IMG/VR virus record: IMGVR_UViG_3300035698_003862
Coordinates: 1-64,000 of that record
Strand: one strand, 5' to 3'
Length of the DNA: 64,000 nt
DNA from: a virus
In this document: in pieces, positions 1 through 8,673 of the stretch
How positions within the stretch are numbered: the stretch's first letter is position 1
Layout of the letters: each line of letters starts with the position of its first letter
Made by a program: the position numbers and the translations under genes
Notes under the pieces: model-generated
Databases searched by the model: none
Seen by the model: only the letters and a program-made list of their open reading frames with translations
What the model was told of the DNA's origin: nothing

Positions 1-2
1 AC

Positions 3-1052
3 AACGTAGCAGCCACTAATACGGCCTGGGTGCTCCATGGTGGGTCTGTACCTTACTTTGCCCCCATGGCGGCCTCTAACGTGGTCTACGTGAGCCCTGA
101 CGGCCTCTATTCGAACGTGCATGACGTCCTTGATAACCTCAGCACCAATATCACGCTGCCTAATGGTATGACCGGCACCTGGACCTGGGCGGCGTCGAGC
201 TGGTCGAATAGCGTGGCATACGGCATCACTGTGGCTGATACCAACCTGTGGAATAACATGGGGACCAATAGCACCTACGGTTACACCAATATCATTCCAA
301 CCCTTTCAATCATTGGGGCTACCTTCGCGGCCGAGCTTACACTTAATGGTACGTTCTTAGGTAGTGCAGCATGGTGGTCTCTCAGTAACGTCACATTCTC
401 TGCAGATCAGATAGTCGTTAATCCGTTAACTTCAGGCTCATTGACCACAACCAACAGCATGACAACGTATGCGGGTAAGACGTACCGTCTGATCATCACC
501 ACAGCGGACGCCGGCACTGTGGTTACAGCACAACTGGGTAACACCAGCGTGACTATTACGGACGTTGGATCATCGACGAACTGGTTGTATCCCACAGCTT
601 CCGACACTAACTTGGTGTTGATCGTACGAGCCGGGGCGCTAGGCGCGTCCATAGACAACGTATCGTTACGGGAAGCAACGTCGGGTGATATCCACGTGGC
701 TAACGATGCTCACGTGGGTGGTGACCTATACGTAGGCGAGGTAGCCTCCATCAAATTCGGTGATGACAATACGATCACGTCAGCATTGGTGGACCTATGG
801 AATACGCCTGCAGCTTACACAGGCATTGGTGGCAGCACGCTCAATACAGGACTGGTGACAGTTGTAGAGTACGGTGTTACTTTCTCTGTGGATATGGTTC
901 CAGTGTGCTCGCCTTCGACCAACTTCACGCAGCTGGTTAACATCCAGATCGTGAGCGAGGATCGTACTGGCTTCATATTCCGGGTGGTAGGCTCTGGTGG
1001 ACCCGTCACGAACCAATGGCCAGTCAACTGGAATACTAACCCCGTAAAGTAG
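3..1052 (+). CDS. tail fibre or spike-like protein, 5' end missing
   Basis: The reading frame is open to the left edge of the window, so the gene begins upstream; the first ATG inside the window is at 30. The visible protein is rich in Thr, Ser, Asn, Gly and aromatic residues, has few charged residues, and looks like beta-strand repeats. It ends in a compact segment with the motif GSGGPVTNQWPVNW, of the kind seen at the tips of phage fibres. A middle segment (HVGGDLYVGEVASIKFGDD) resembles the linker before such tips. Assignment to a host-contact fibre is inferred from composition and from the terminase gene next door; no specific family was recognised. It converges with the terminase gene, about 110 bases away. 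Confidence 0.45.
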   Translation, partial: NVAATNTAWVLHGGSVPYFAPMAASNVVYVSPDGLYSNVHDVLDNLSTNITLPNGMTGTWTWAASSWSNSVAYGITVADTNLWNNMGTNSTYGYTNIIPTLSIIGATFAAELTLNGTFLGSAAWWSLSNVTFSADQIVVNPLTSGSLTTTNSMTTYAGKTYRLIITTADAGTVVTAQLGNTSVTITDVGSSTNWLYPTASDTNLVLIVRAGALGASIDNVSLREATSGDIHVANDAHVGGDLYVGEVASIKFGDDNTITSALVDLWNTPAAYTGIGGSTLNTGLVTVVEYGVTFSVDMVPVCSPSTNFTQLVNIQIVSEDRTGFIFRVVGSGGPVTNQWPVNWNTNPVK

Positions 1053-1163
1053 CAAGCCTTAATTCTGGCACGCAAACGGTTATAAGTACATAGGATGCAG
1101 TACTTCGTTGTCGCGCCATGATGGTGTCATTCTGCTGCGCGAAGGTATAGTGCTTTTCTTACC

Positions 1164-2975
1164 TTACACATTCAGTGCAGTCAGGATATCAGCCGGATCA
1201 ATATCAACCCGGTTAGGTGCGCCACCCTTTGTGTTCCCGCCGTCAAAGGCAGAGGCCGGTACCAGGTCGACGATAGAGGCATTCATCAAGCGCATAGCCA
1301 CGAGCGACGCGTAGACCAGCGAATGACAGAAGTCATCTGGTTGGATTGGGTTACGAAGGAACCGACGTTTGGCAATACCGTTAGGTTCCACGATCTCCTC
1401 GTACGGACTCAGGAGGTCGTCGGTAAAGATCTTGAACTCATGCTGCGGCGGGAAGCGTATTCGATCATACTTGACGGCTAGGAACAATAGCTCCATAGCT
1501 GAGGTACGGTCGACAACCCACCTGTGATGGCCCTGGAAGGCATTGTAGGAGAGCAGCCGGTTCTGGCTCAGGTATTGGATCTGAACCACAGGTAGGCCGA
1601 ATCTGTTGGCTAGCATGATGTTCTTGTCGAACCCCATGCCGAAGTCACAGGCGATCATCTGGCAACCATAGAATTGGTGGGCCCGAGCGATCTCGGTCAT
1701 TACCTCGTCAGGGTCGAAACCTACGAAACGCCGAGACCACAGCACATCGATCTTACCGTCAGGCTTAACACCGATGATGGTGTGCACAGTGAAGGACTGA
1801 TGTTCCGCGACACCCCAGTCTACGCCACCCACGGTGAAGGCATAGTCATTGAGCCGTTTCTGCAGCTGAAGGATAGTAGGAAGCACAGAGTTGCGGTCGA
1901 TGTCAGTCTGTGTAATCAGGCGAGCGCCGATACTGCAAGAGATACCCAACACTTCTTGAAGGATAATAGGGAGGGGTAACCGGGTGCATTTGCGGATGAC
2001 CTTGCCCCATTTGATAGGGTCATTCACGATAGCCGGCACTACGATCTGTGGGATGTGGTAGCCTCGAAAATCTCGCATACGTGAGGGGTAGGCTGATACA
2101 AACTCACCGTCACGCACGTTGAGCTTCCTTCCACACCTAACGCAATGGACACCATCTGGGTGAATCATCTCAAGGACGCGACCCTCTTCAGTAGGGATAT
2201 TCCAATGATTACACGCCTTGCATTGCATGACCCACTCGGACTGTGAAGACTGTTGCCACAATGCCTCGATGGTATTGTCAGTGGTCTTCGCCGTACCGGT
2301 GAAGTAACGGGCGCCCCAAGATGACGCGGTCAATGATTCTGAGATAATCGGAATGTTGTCCGGCAGTTGGTCTTGGATTTCGTCAAAATCGATACGATCG
2401 GCGTAGATACCACGTGCGCGGTCCGATGAGGTCTTTGCATAGGTTAACTGAATACCCGCGCCATTGTTGAACGATTGATGATGCACGGCGCGGACAATCT
2501 TGCTGTCTATGGGCGTCCCAGCCCGATCCTCCTGCATAGCCCTGGCTGCCCAACATGAGTTGATGGCCTCGGTTAAGTACAGGGTGGAGTAACGCTGGGT
2601 CTGTGACTGTAGCGGCGCAACATATAACAGTTGAAAATGAGGTACCGAGATCAACTCTAAGATCTCGGACCGAGACAAATTCATAGTCTTACCCAGTTGT
2701 CGACCACACATCCATAACGTATCAGTCGCATAAGACGCTTCATAAAAGGGTCGAAATTGGGGATAATTATCCAGCGTATACGGTTCACCATGAACACGAA
2801 ATAACGCATGTAATAGGTCAGCACGATGTAGGTTCTGGAGCGTTCCGACAACATCTGGCTGTTCAAGTTTTTGAGTGACACTACTGATGTCTGAGAGGGC
2901 TGACGTCATGTTGGAGATCTTCGTTTTTTGGACTGAAACACTTGAGTGTTCGGTCAATACCATGGTAGAGTACAT
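1164..2975 (-). CDS. terL: terminase large subunit (DNA packaging ATPase/nuclease)
   Basis: This is the motor that pumps DNA into the prohead and cuts it. In the 603-residue protein, a Walker A-like motif GRQLGKT sits at about 91-97 and a Walker B RIDFDEIQD at about 194-202. A Cys4 zinc site (CKAC near 252-255, CVRC near 278-281) lies between the ATPase and nuclease parts. The RNase H-fold nuclease shows GGVDWG (Asp near 386) and IACDFGMG (Asp near 444). Length is normal for phage terminases. It is the only gene I support on the minus strand, read from a strong promoter at 3003-3031. Start codons at residues 1 and 5 are both possible and neither has a clear Shine-Dalgarno site. No small subunit gene was recognised nearby. 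Confidence 0.9.
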   Translation of the reverse strand: MYSTMVLTEHSSVSVQKTKISNMTSALSDISSVTQKLEQPDVVGTLQNLHRADLLHALFRVHGEPYTLDNYPQFRPFYEASYATDTLWMCGRQLGKTMNLSRSEILELISVPHFQLLYVAPLQSQTQRYSTLYLTEAINSCWAARAMQEDRAGTPIDSKIVRAVHHQSFNNGAGIQLTYAKTSSDRARGIYADRIDFDEIQDQLPDNIPIISESLTASSWGARYFTGTAKTTDNTIEALWQQSSQSEWVMQCKACNHWNIPTEEGRVLEMIHPDGVHCVRCGRKLNVRDGEFVSAYPSRMRDFRGYHIPQIVVPAIVNDPIKWGKVIRKCTRLPLPIILQEVLGISCSIGARLITQTDIDRNSVLPTILQLQKRLNDYAFTVGGVDWGVAEHQSFTVHTIIGVKPDGKIDVLWSRRFVGFDPDEVMTEIARAHQFYGCQMIACDFGMGFDKNIMLANRFGLPVVQIQYLSQNRLLSYNAFQGHHRWVVDRTSAMELLFLAVKYDRIRFPPQHEFKIFTDDLLSPYEEIVEPNGIAKRRFLRNPIQPDDFCHSLVYASLVAMRLMNASIVDLVPASAFDGGNTKGGAPNRVDIDPADILTALNV

Positions 2976-3002
2976 TCATGATCTGTTCGAATTCTGTGTT
3001 GT

Positions 3003-3031
3003 AGATTACACAGAGCTGATTCGAGTGTCAA
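3003..3031 (-). promoter_or_regulatory. sigma70-like promoter for the terminase gene
   Basis: Read on the minus strand, a perfect -35 box TTGACA (3026-3031) is followed after 17 bases by TAATCT (3003-3008). It points at the terminase start at 2975. Its position just upstream of a + strand gene at 3050 makes this a divergent control region. Confidence 0.65.
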
Positions 3032-3049
3032 GGGTCAACGGAGGTAACC

Positions 3050-3217
3050 ATGAAGAATAAATCCGCAATCTGGTATCGAAGGTTGCGCAACGTTCGCGGT
3101 CGTTTAAGATGTCCCGCGGACCTGCCGTTTACTGCATTACCGCGTTACGGCATGAATACCAAGTTAAGCCATAGGAGAGGGCAAACCAGAATGGAGAAGT
3201 GGCTTCAGTATGTTTGA
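3050..3217 (+). CDS. small basic protein, unknown
   Basis: A 55-codon frame from ATG 3050 preceded by the strong ribosome site GGAGG eight bases upstream. The product is very basic (many Arg and Lys) with no recognised family. Its last eight bases overlap the start of the next small gene, which supports translation of both. Confidence 0.5.
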   Translation: MKNKSAIWYRRLRNVRGRLRCPADLPFTALPRYGMNTKLSHRRGQTRMEKWLQYV

Positions 3218-3326
3218 GGTAATCGCCACGTTGGCGGTAAGTTACTTAGGCTTTCGCGCCTGGGTAGTTGTGAAAAGAACAGAACAACTAGCTGATAGGT
3301 TCGATGAAAGCTTGAAATCTCACTAG
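3210..3326 (+). CDS. tiny membrane protein, unknown
   Basis: A 38-codon frame (ATG 3210 to TAG 3326). Its start overlaps the previous stop, and GGAGAAG lies upstream. The product has one hydrophobic segment (FEVIATLAVSYLGFRAWVVV) followed by a charged tail, as expected of a single-pass membrane peptide. Phage lysis-accessory proteins can look like this, but nothing specific shows that role. Confidence 0.45.
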   Translation: MFEVIATLAVSYLGFRAWVVVKRTEQLADRFDESLKSH

Positions 3327-3347
3327 TTAACGAGTGAAAGGAGACAT

Positions 3348-3542
3348 ATGCTCGTTGGAACAGTCCTCATGGTAGGTAGTCTGGTTGGATTAGCCAGACA
3401 TTGTCAGGGATTCCTAAGCTTTGGCTTAGCATACCAGGCAGAGTACAAACAACGCACACAAGCCCTACCTCAACCGGACACAGACCCTACGGAACAGTCA
3501 GAGGATGAAGATCCTGCAGACTTCAGTAGTGGGGCCGTGTGA
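3348..3542 (+). CDS. small membrane-anchored protein, unknown
   Basis: 64 residues, with AAAGGAGA just before ATG 3348. There is an N-terminal hydrophobic stretch (residues 1-27) and then a Pro/Asp/Glu-rich acidic tail. This looks like a membrane or secretion signal with an acidic outer or cytoplasmic part. It is the third of four small genes before a terminator and probably shares their transcript. Confidence 0.5.
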   Translation: MLVGTVLMVGSLVGLARHCQGFLSFGLAYQAEYKQRTQALPQPDTDPTEQSEDEDPADFSSGAV

Positions 3543-3566
3543 CTCCGTGTAAACCAAAAGGTACTT

Positions 3567-3983
3567 ATGGACGGAAACAAAGCATGTGCTGTCTTCTTCG
3601 TAGGAGGCACCTTGATCATGGCAGCTATGGACGGTGTAGTTTTAGGCATTATCGGAGCGGCAGGTATTGGCTGGTTTGTTAGCAAGCTACTGATGCAGAC
3701 AGCGAAGCGAACTTCACAGGTCGCTATTGATACCGCAATCGCAAGCATGCAACAAGACGCTAACGACGAACCTAACGCTGAACTGAAACGCAAAAAACTC
3801 AAAGAAGCCGCCGCAGCTACCAAACGATTAAAGGTTAAACAAACCACCCTACAAGATGGTGGACACGAGCTGGCCAAATGGGCCGGTGTGGGCGCCTTCG
3901 GCGCTCCTGTAGTAGCTACGGCATTAGTCGTGGCTACGGGAATGACAATGCGGAAACGCAACAACCAAAAGCAACAAGCTTAG
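3567..3983 (+). CDS. two-pass membrane protein with a coiled-coil middle, unknown
   Basis: 138 residues. A hydrophobic segment at about 8-40 (glycine-rich) and another at about 107-125 flank a charged helical middle (Lys, Glu, Ala rich, about 45-95). ATG 3567 has only a weak AAAAGG site; ATG 3618 and ATG 3627 within the first hydrophobic segment are alternatives. A holin or virion membrane protein is conceivable from topology alone. It is followed by a terminator at 4024. Confidence 0.5.
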   Translation: MDGNKACAVFFVGGTLIMAAMDGVVLGIIGAAGIGWFVSKLLMQTAKRTSQVAIDTAIASMQQDANDEPNAELKRKKLKEAAAATKRLKVKQTTLQDGGHELAKWAGVGAFGAPVVATALVVATGMTMRKRNNQKQQA

Positions 3984-4023
3984 AACCATGCGGCAGGATC
4001 GCCTGTCGGATGGTTCAACGCAC

Positions 4024-4046
4024 TAGGGGGCGTTCGCCCCCTTTTA
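4024..4046 (+). terminator. rho-independent terminator
   Basis: A GGGGGC / GCCCCC stem with a GTTC loop is followed directly by TTTT. It closes the small membrane-gene cluster before the next gene at 4096. Confidence 0.8.
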
Positions 4047-4095
4047 GCTATTGGGTTGAAATACTGTTACTACGTAAACATCAAGGAGAAGAACA

Positions 4096-4986
4096 ATGGC
4101 CAAGACCGTTATTAACTCAGATCCGTTCTGTGACGTACGGCTCACTAACATCAAGCACAATGATCGATCCACTGACAAGTTCATGGTGGAACTGCAGCGA
4201 CCCGACACCGAGGAGTTCGAGGAGATCCCGGGCGTGGGTACTGTACACACCGCGGACTATCAACTCGTAACCAACCGGCAGGTGTTCGACATGGCCAATC
4301 AGGTCTTAGATGACACCGGTATGGAGTTCAAGCCCATCACCACGTTCGGTGGGAGTCACGCGCAACCCATCAGCTGGAACGGGAAACGATTCAGCTCCAA
4401 GTGGTTCGTGGAAGACGCGGCCATCGACGTACCAGGCGGTAGCAAGATGATGCTGGGCGTGGAGGCACGTAACAGCTACGACGGCAGCTGCAAAGTTGGG
4501 CTCGCATTCTTCGCTATGCACATGGTGTGTTCCAATCAGTTCTACAGTCAGAACATGATGGGTCAGCCCTTTGTGTTCCCGCACGTCACACACGGCGGTA
4601 CACTGGAAGAGGACATCAGCGAAGCATTACAGCAGATCCGGACTAAGGCAGCTAACTTCGGCCGTCTGCAACCTGCGATCGAGCTACTACAGAACACGCA
4701 CATGGACGGCTTTCAGGACTTCCTTACGTTGCGCCACGGTATGGGCGCCACGACTGGTTTGGAGTTCCGGGACAAGGCGGTACTTGACGAGTTGACAGGT
4801 ACGGGTATCTCGCATACTCTGGACCTGGATGAACAACCCGCTTATGCTGACCCTACATCGCTGTGGGCCATTGCTAACGCGTACACTGCAGTCACGACCC
4901 ATGCGGTTGGTGGTATGCGCGGTGCGGACCATTCCAGTCGAGCAGTGGATTACTTGCTGAACCGTGCCAAGGAGCTAGCAGCGTAG
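4096..4986 (+). CDS. DUF932-like phage/plasmid protein
   Basis: 296 residues, with AAGGAGAAGAAC before the ATG. The middle holds features I associate with the DUF932 (phage/plasmid-like TIGR03299) family: a region with SWNGKRFSSKWFVEDA, then NSYDGSCKVGLAFFAMHMVCSNQFY, then a helical tail ending in a long Ala-rich helix. Members are common on phages and plasmids; their biochemical role is not settled. The gene stands alone between two terminators (4024 and 5010), so it is probably controlled separately. A role in early takeover or DNA metabolism is a guess. Confidence 0.65.
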   Translation: MAKTVINSDPFCDVRLTNIKHNDRSTDKFMVELQRPDTEEFEEIPGVGTVHTADYQLVTNRQVFDMANQVLDDTGMEFKPITTFGGSHAQPISWNGKRFSSKWFVEDAAIDVPGGSKMMLGVEARNSYDGSCKVGLAFFAMHMVCSNQFYSQNMMGQPFVFPHVTHGGTLEEDISEALQQIRTKAANFGRLQPAIELLQNTHMDGFQDFLTLRHGMGATTGLEFRDKAVLDELTGTGISHTLDLDEQPAYADPTSLWAIANAYTAVTTHAVGGMRGADHSSRAVDYLLNRAKELAA

Positions 4987-5009
4987 GGTCGTGTTACACG
5001 GCCAGGTTA

Positions 5010-5039
5010 ACGGGGGTAGCATACCGCTACTCCCGTTTT
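5010..5039 (+). terminator. rho-independent terminator
   Basis: The stem ACGGGGGTAGC / GCTACTCCCGT (one G-U pair) has loop ATACC and is followed by TTTT. It lies just after the DUF932-like gene. Confidence 0.75.
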
Positions 5040-5053
5040 AAGGAGGATAAGTC

Positions 5054-5476
5054 ATGAGAGGTAGTCTGATCATTAGACTGGAAGACGATGTCGAACTGGG
5101 AGAAGAGACGCAACTCGTAAAGGTTGAATTCCCTATTCAGTTACAGACATGTATGCCACACCGTGATTTTCGTCAGTTCTTGTACAGTTCAATCGGGCAG
5201 AATCTGGCATCTATCGTGGATACAGCATTGGCCAAGTTTGAGAAAGCTAAGACTAAGGTAGTAGGCGCGTACGACAAACAACAGGCAAAGATCAAAGCCG
5301 AGGAAGAGGCAGCCGCGGCAGCTAAAGCTGAGGCTGAGGCAGCTAAGGCCAAAGCTGAAGCAGATAAGACCAAGGCCGCGGCCGACAAAGCTGCTGCCGC
5401 TGAGTTGAAGAAAGCCGGCAAGGGTGACACAAAAAAGGAAGCACCTAAGCCCGCCCAACAACCGGCGCAAGAATAG
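5054..5476 (+). CDS. Ala/Lys-rich coiled-coil protein, unknown
   Basis: 140 residues, with AAGGAGG before ATG 5054. The first half is mixed alpha/beta. From about residue 60 the protein is a long charged helix dominated by Ala, Lys and Glu repeats (AEAEAAKAKAEADK), ending in a Pro/Gln tail. This is typical of scaffolding, tail or membrane-bridging helices, but no family is recognised. The next gene starts seven bases after its stop. Confidence 0.6.
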   Translation: MRGSLIIRLEDDVELGEETQLVKVEFPIQLQTCMPHRDFRQFLYSSIGQNLASIVDTALAKFEKAKTKVVGAYDKQQAKIKAEEEAAAAAKAEAEAAKAKAEADKTKAAADKAAAAELKKAGKGDTKKEAPKPAQQPAQE

Positions 5477-5482
5477 CCTATT

Positions 5483-6118
5483 ATGATTCAGGCGGTTCAA
5501 ACGCGTAAGTGTTATATGTGTTGTCGCAACCTGACACTGGATCAGTTCCAGGTCAAGAATAAGCGACGACAACGTAGATGTATAGAATGCGACGAGATAC
5601 GCTCATTAGAAGCGCAGCTCAACCAGGCAGACGACTGGGCCGTTGCATTCCGTAAATCTCTACTGATGCGGCTGAATCATGCTGACAATCCCCATCGTAA
5701 TCTAGGGCAGGCCACTGCCGCCCTCACACCACACGTGCTGTCAGTGCTTATGCGGCTGCAGAATCAAAAGTGTGCTATGCTCGGTTACGAGTTCGTAATG
5801 CCACCACCCGGTGTGTTCGGCAAGAACAGCTCGTTCAACGGCTGGGTAAATAGTGTGCCCATGCCGGACCGATTACTTACCCCTATACTTGTGCGCGCTC
5901 GATCAGAACAACTCTGGGTCCCGGGTAACGTCACCTTTATAACTAAGGCATTTGAACCCCTATATCAGGTAGCTGCCGTAAACGGTAACTTACCTCGATT
6001 ACGGGAACACTTGCAGCAGGAACCCCTGATCTACGATAACGAACAAATACAAGAAGCGCTGCTGGAACAGCGCGAACGAAAGATAGATCTAATTAGGCAG
6101 GGGAATGAACAACACTAA
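5483..6118 (+). CDS. zinc-binding protein resembling a degenerate HNH nuclease
   Basis: 211 residues. An N-terminal Cys4 zinc site (CYMC near 10-13, CIEC near 34-37) is followed by a helical linker. The C-terminal half carries QNQKCAMLGYEF and later WVPGNVTFITKAFEPLY, which resemble the CxxxG and GNV...A.N parts of HNH nucleases although the His-Asn-His residues are not clear. It may be a nuclease relative that lost activity, or an unrelated zinc protein. It overlaps the RNase H gene by 14 bases, so the two are probably co-translated. Confidence 0.5.
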   Translation: MIQAVQTRKCYMCCRNLTLDQFQVKNKRRQRRCIECDEIRSLEAQLNQADDWAVAFRKSLLMRLNHADNPHRNLGQATAALTPHVLSVLMRLQNQKCAMLGYEFVMPPPGVFGKNSSFNGWVNSVPMPDRLLTPILVRARSEQLWVPGNVTFITKAFEPLYQVAAVNGNLPRLREHLQQEPLIYDNEQIQEALLEQRERKIDLIRQGNEQH

Positions 6119-6635
6119 ACCGCACGTCTACATCTTCGCCGACGGTTCCTCCGCTCGCAAGGATGACATTGGTGCCTGGGCTGCTCTCGCTGTGACCGAC
6201 ACGGAGCGAAAGCTACTATACGGCGTCAACTTTCCCACGACCATTACGCGTTGTGAACTTCTGCCTATCATTGAGGCGTTACGTTGGATCAAGACCAACT
6301 GGGTCAAGACTGCTGGCTTCAGGGTACGTGTCATCTCTGATTCAGAGTACACCATCAAGACGCTGACAGGACTGTATGAACGGCGTAAGAACAAAGAGCT
6401 CTGGGCTGCCGTCGATGAGGCGGCACTTGGGATGAACGTCAACTACACGTGGCGTGAGCGGAATACACTTCCGTACATGTGCGTGTGCGACGCGGTTTGT
6501 GGCATGTTGCGCAGACAGACTATCAATCTGATGACCACACTGGCTGATGATCCGCGGCTTCCTGAAGTGGAGATACCGTACGGTCAAATGCCGGATGACG
6601 TAGAGAACTTAACAATGGAGAGGATAGATACATGA
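6105..6635 (+). CDS. ribonuclease HI-like protein
   Basis: 176 residues. RNase HI would remove RNA from RNA:DNA hybrids such as lagging-strand primers. The four acidic active-site positions are visible: Asp13 in FADGSS, Glu51 in CELLPIIEAL, Asp79 in ISDSEYTIKTL and Asp129 in VCDAVCGML. The order and spacing fit the family. It overlaps its neighbours on both sides (14 bases before, 4 after). It lies directly upstream of the SbcD-like nuclease gene, in keeping with a role in replication and repair. Confidence 0.8.
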   Translation: MNNTKPHVYIFADGSSARKDDIGAWAALAVTDTERKLLYGVNFPTTITRCELLPIIEALRWIKTNWVKTAGFRVRVISDSEYTIKTLTGLYERRKNKELWAAVDEAALGMNVNYTWRERNTLPYMCVCDAVCGMLRRQTINLMTTLADDPRLPEVEIPYGQMPDDVENLTMERIDT

Positions 6636-7738
6636 GGATTATACACACCGCAGATTGGCAATTAGGTTATCGGCAGTACGGCTTTGCTGAACGAGAGCAG
6701 GACTTCCATGACTCCGTGGCCCACGTAATGAAGCGCGCTGTTGCGCTTAAGGCAGACGTACTGATCATGGCCGGGGATATGTTCGACATGCCTAAGCCAC
6801 CAGCAAATACCGTACGTCAAGCACAGAACGAGGTCTGGAAGGCCCGTAACGCAGGTGTCGACGTGATTGGCGTTGATGGCAATCATGATAGCTGTAGTAA
6901 CGACTGGCTTAACGTTTGCGGTATCTTCCCACTAGGAATCGATGCGCGTGGTACGTACAAGAAGGATGGCGTTGTTGTTCGTGGGATCAACTCCTGTCGT
7001 CCAGCGATCTTCCACCAGAAGGTCAAGGAACTGATAGCGGCTGGCGAACATACTGATGTGCTGGTGATTCATCAGTCACTTGGTGAGTTCGCAGACTTCG
7101 AAGCCCAAGAGATCACGGCACTGGAGCTAGCTCCTGAGCTGAGTAAGGTCGGCATACGCCTGGTCTGCATGGGTGATATACACGCGTACAAGGAAACAGT
7201 GGTCGGTGGTGTCCGATTCATTTACAGCGGATCTACTGAGGTCAACGCGTCCGACGAGGAACGTGACAAGTGTATATCAGTCATCGACATCGATGCCGAT
7301 AAACTTGCGACCGCAACAGAACCGATACCGACCCGACAGATTGTGGAGTTCCACCTCACGGACGAGGCTGAGCTCGACAAGATCATCAGCAGTGTCGCGC
7401 AAGATGACGTAGAAGGTGCTATGCCGATGATATTCATCTGGTATCCACCAGAACAAAGAGAACTGGCTAAACGTGCAGAGGCCGCCTTACGTGATCGAGG
7501 TGCAATGTTTCGATGCAGCGCCCTTGACAGCGATGGTGATACTTCAATGCGCCAGAAACTCGTACGCCAAGGCTTCGAACGTAAAGGGGCCATGGATCAA
7601 CTGAAGAACGCCGTGTCGGCTTTCTTCGAGGAAGAAACAGACGAATACCAACTGGTCTTTCAACTATTGGACGACCCAGACAGTGTTACAAATACAGTGC
7701 AACAGTACTTAACATCGCAAGGAATAACAGAACAATGA
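6632..7738 (+). CDS. SbcD/Mre11-like exonuclease subunit (T4 gp47-like)
   Basis: 368 residues. This is the metal-dependent nuclease half of the SbcCD (Mre11-Rad50) complex that processes DNA ends and hairpins and starts recombination. The calcineurin-like metal motifs appear in order: HTADWQLG near 6-13, MAGDMFD near 46-52, GVDGNHDS near 79-86, VIHQSLGEF near 149-157, MGDIHAYKE near 183-191 and YSGSTE near 199-204. The C-terminal part would cap the active site and bind the partner. The ATPase partner is encoded at 8674, two small genes downstream, an arrangement like T4 genes 47 and 46. It starts with an ATGA overlap. Confidence 0.88.
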   Translation: MRIIHTADWQLGYRQYGFAEREQDFHDSVAHVMKRAVALKADVLIMAGDMFDMPKPPANTVRQAQNEVWKARNAGVDVIGVDGNHDSCSNDWLNVCGIFPLGIDARGTYKKDGVVVRGINSCRPAIFHQKVKELIAAGEHTDVLVIHQSLGEFADFEAQEITALELAPELSKVGIRLVCMGDIHAYKETVVGGVRFIYSGSTEVNASDEERDKCISVIDIDADKLATATEPIPTRQIVEFHLTDEAELDKIISSVAQDDVEGAMPMIFIWYPPEQRELAKRAEAALRDRGAMFRCSALDSDGDTSMRQKLVRQGFERKGAMDQLKNAVSAFFEEETDEYQLVFQLLDDPDSVTNTVQQYLTSQGITEQ

Positions 7739-8067
7739 CAATGACAAAATCCGACATACTCAAATGCTGTAACGAATACGGCATTAACGAGCAAGAACTG
7801 CGCATGGGCGCTGTTACCGAATTGTTACTCGGTACCAAGTTCACGAAAGATACCGGCGACGGTCTTTCCAATGTAGCCGATATGGTCAGCTCGGTGCTGA
7901 CTGATGCCGGCGCCACGGCAGCCCTACGTTGGGCTACCTGGGCCAAACACGCTAAAGCCACTGATTTGCCGGGTGGTGACACCGTGGAAGCGCTACTAAA
8001 CGTACGGCAGAAGGGAATACACAATGGAGTCCAAACAGTTCAAGGCAGCGACGCAGCTGCTGGCTAA
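7735..8067 (+). CDS. unknown small protein between the SbcD- and SbcC-like genes
   Basis: 110 residues, mostly helical, starting at an ATGA overlap with the SbcD-like gene. A second ATG lies two codons on. The middle has ELRMGAVTELLLGTKF and a Gly/Asp-rich loop. Its end overlaps the next gene by 44 bases. No family is recognised; position suggests an accessory factor of the end-processing complex. Confidence 0.55.
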   Translation: MTMTKSDILKCCNEYGINEQELRMGAVTELLLGTKFTKDTGDGLSNVADMVSSVLTDAGATAALRWATWAKHAKATDLPGGDTVEALLNVRQKGIHNGVQTVQGSDAAAG

Positions 8068-8608
8068 GTTGGTTGATGGTAAGCTGGCATTGAAGGATCT
8101 GCCACGTCAATATGCTGCATTCGTAATGAAGCATGCGAACGGACGGCAGCTGGATACGCTTACCAACGACTTCACACTCTTCACGAAGAGTAATAAGACG
8201 GGCAAGGTGCGCTTAGCAGCAAGTCCGGCTTTTACCTTCGGGGTTGAGCCTCAGAAGCCAAACCTGGAGATGCAAGCACCGCCGGAGACACAGGACCCTG
8301 ATGCGAAAGTTGTCAACACGACAACAGCTGTACTGGGGCCATACGGTAATGAGGTTGCTGCGACAACAGACGCACGACAGTTTCTCCATCCTCAGGTGTT
8401 CCAGTATCGGTCAGGGATTTTCCCGGACCCTCGGAACTTCCAGGTTGAAGTGAAGGTCACGTCCGCTGAAGCAGTGAAGCTTGCGAACGGTACGCCGTTA
8501 CATCCGTTTGGTGTGGAGCTGGTCATGGAGATATCCGGGACAGCTGAACGCACCGACGCATGGGTTGCGCGCTTTAATGCGCAGGCCCGCTTACAGATGG
8601 TTGGTTAA
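8024..8608 (+). CDS. unknown protein between the SbcD- and SbcC-like genes
   Basis: 194 residues. There is an N-terminal helical region with Lys-rich segments, a Pro/Gln linker near 80-100, and a C-terminal beta-rich domain (FQVEVKVTSAEAVKLANG ... GVELVMEISG). The ATG at 8024 follows an AGAAGGGAA ribosome site. No family is recognised. It ends just before a promoter-like sequence that precedes the SbcC-like gene. Confidence 0.55.
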   Translation: MESKQFKAATQLLAKLVDGKLALKDLPRQYAAFVMKHANGRQLDTLTNDFTLFTKSNKTGKVRLAASPAFTFGVEPQKPNLEMQAPPETQDPDAKVVNTTTAVLGPYGNEVAATTDARQFLHPQVFQYRSGIFPDPRNFQVEVKVTSAEAVKLANGTPLHPFGVELVMEISGTAERTDAWVARFNAQARLQMVG

Positions 8609-8630
8609 TACTTTGTGGGCGTGGTATGCT
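8601..8630 (+). promoter_or_regulatory. possible extended -10 promoter
   Basis: TATGCT (8625-8630) with an upstream TG in extended -10 position, 18 bases after a weak TTGGTT. It lies in the only gap before the SbcC-like gene. Confidence 0.35.
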
Positions 8631-8673
8631 AATGGCTACCGCGCCCATTTTCTCTACACGAAAGGAATACAGC

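Noticed and set aside
407-658. Minus-strand frames opposite the fibre-like gene and elsewhere
   Set aside because: They lie opposite well-supported genes, lack ribosome sites, and their composition mirrors the real strand.
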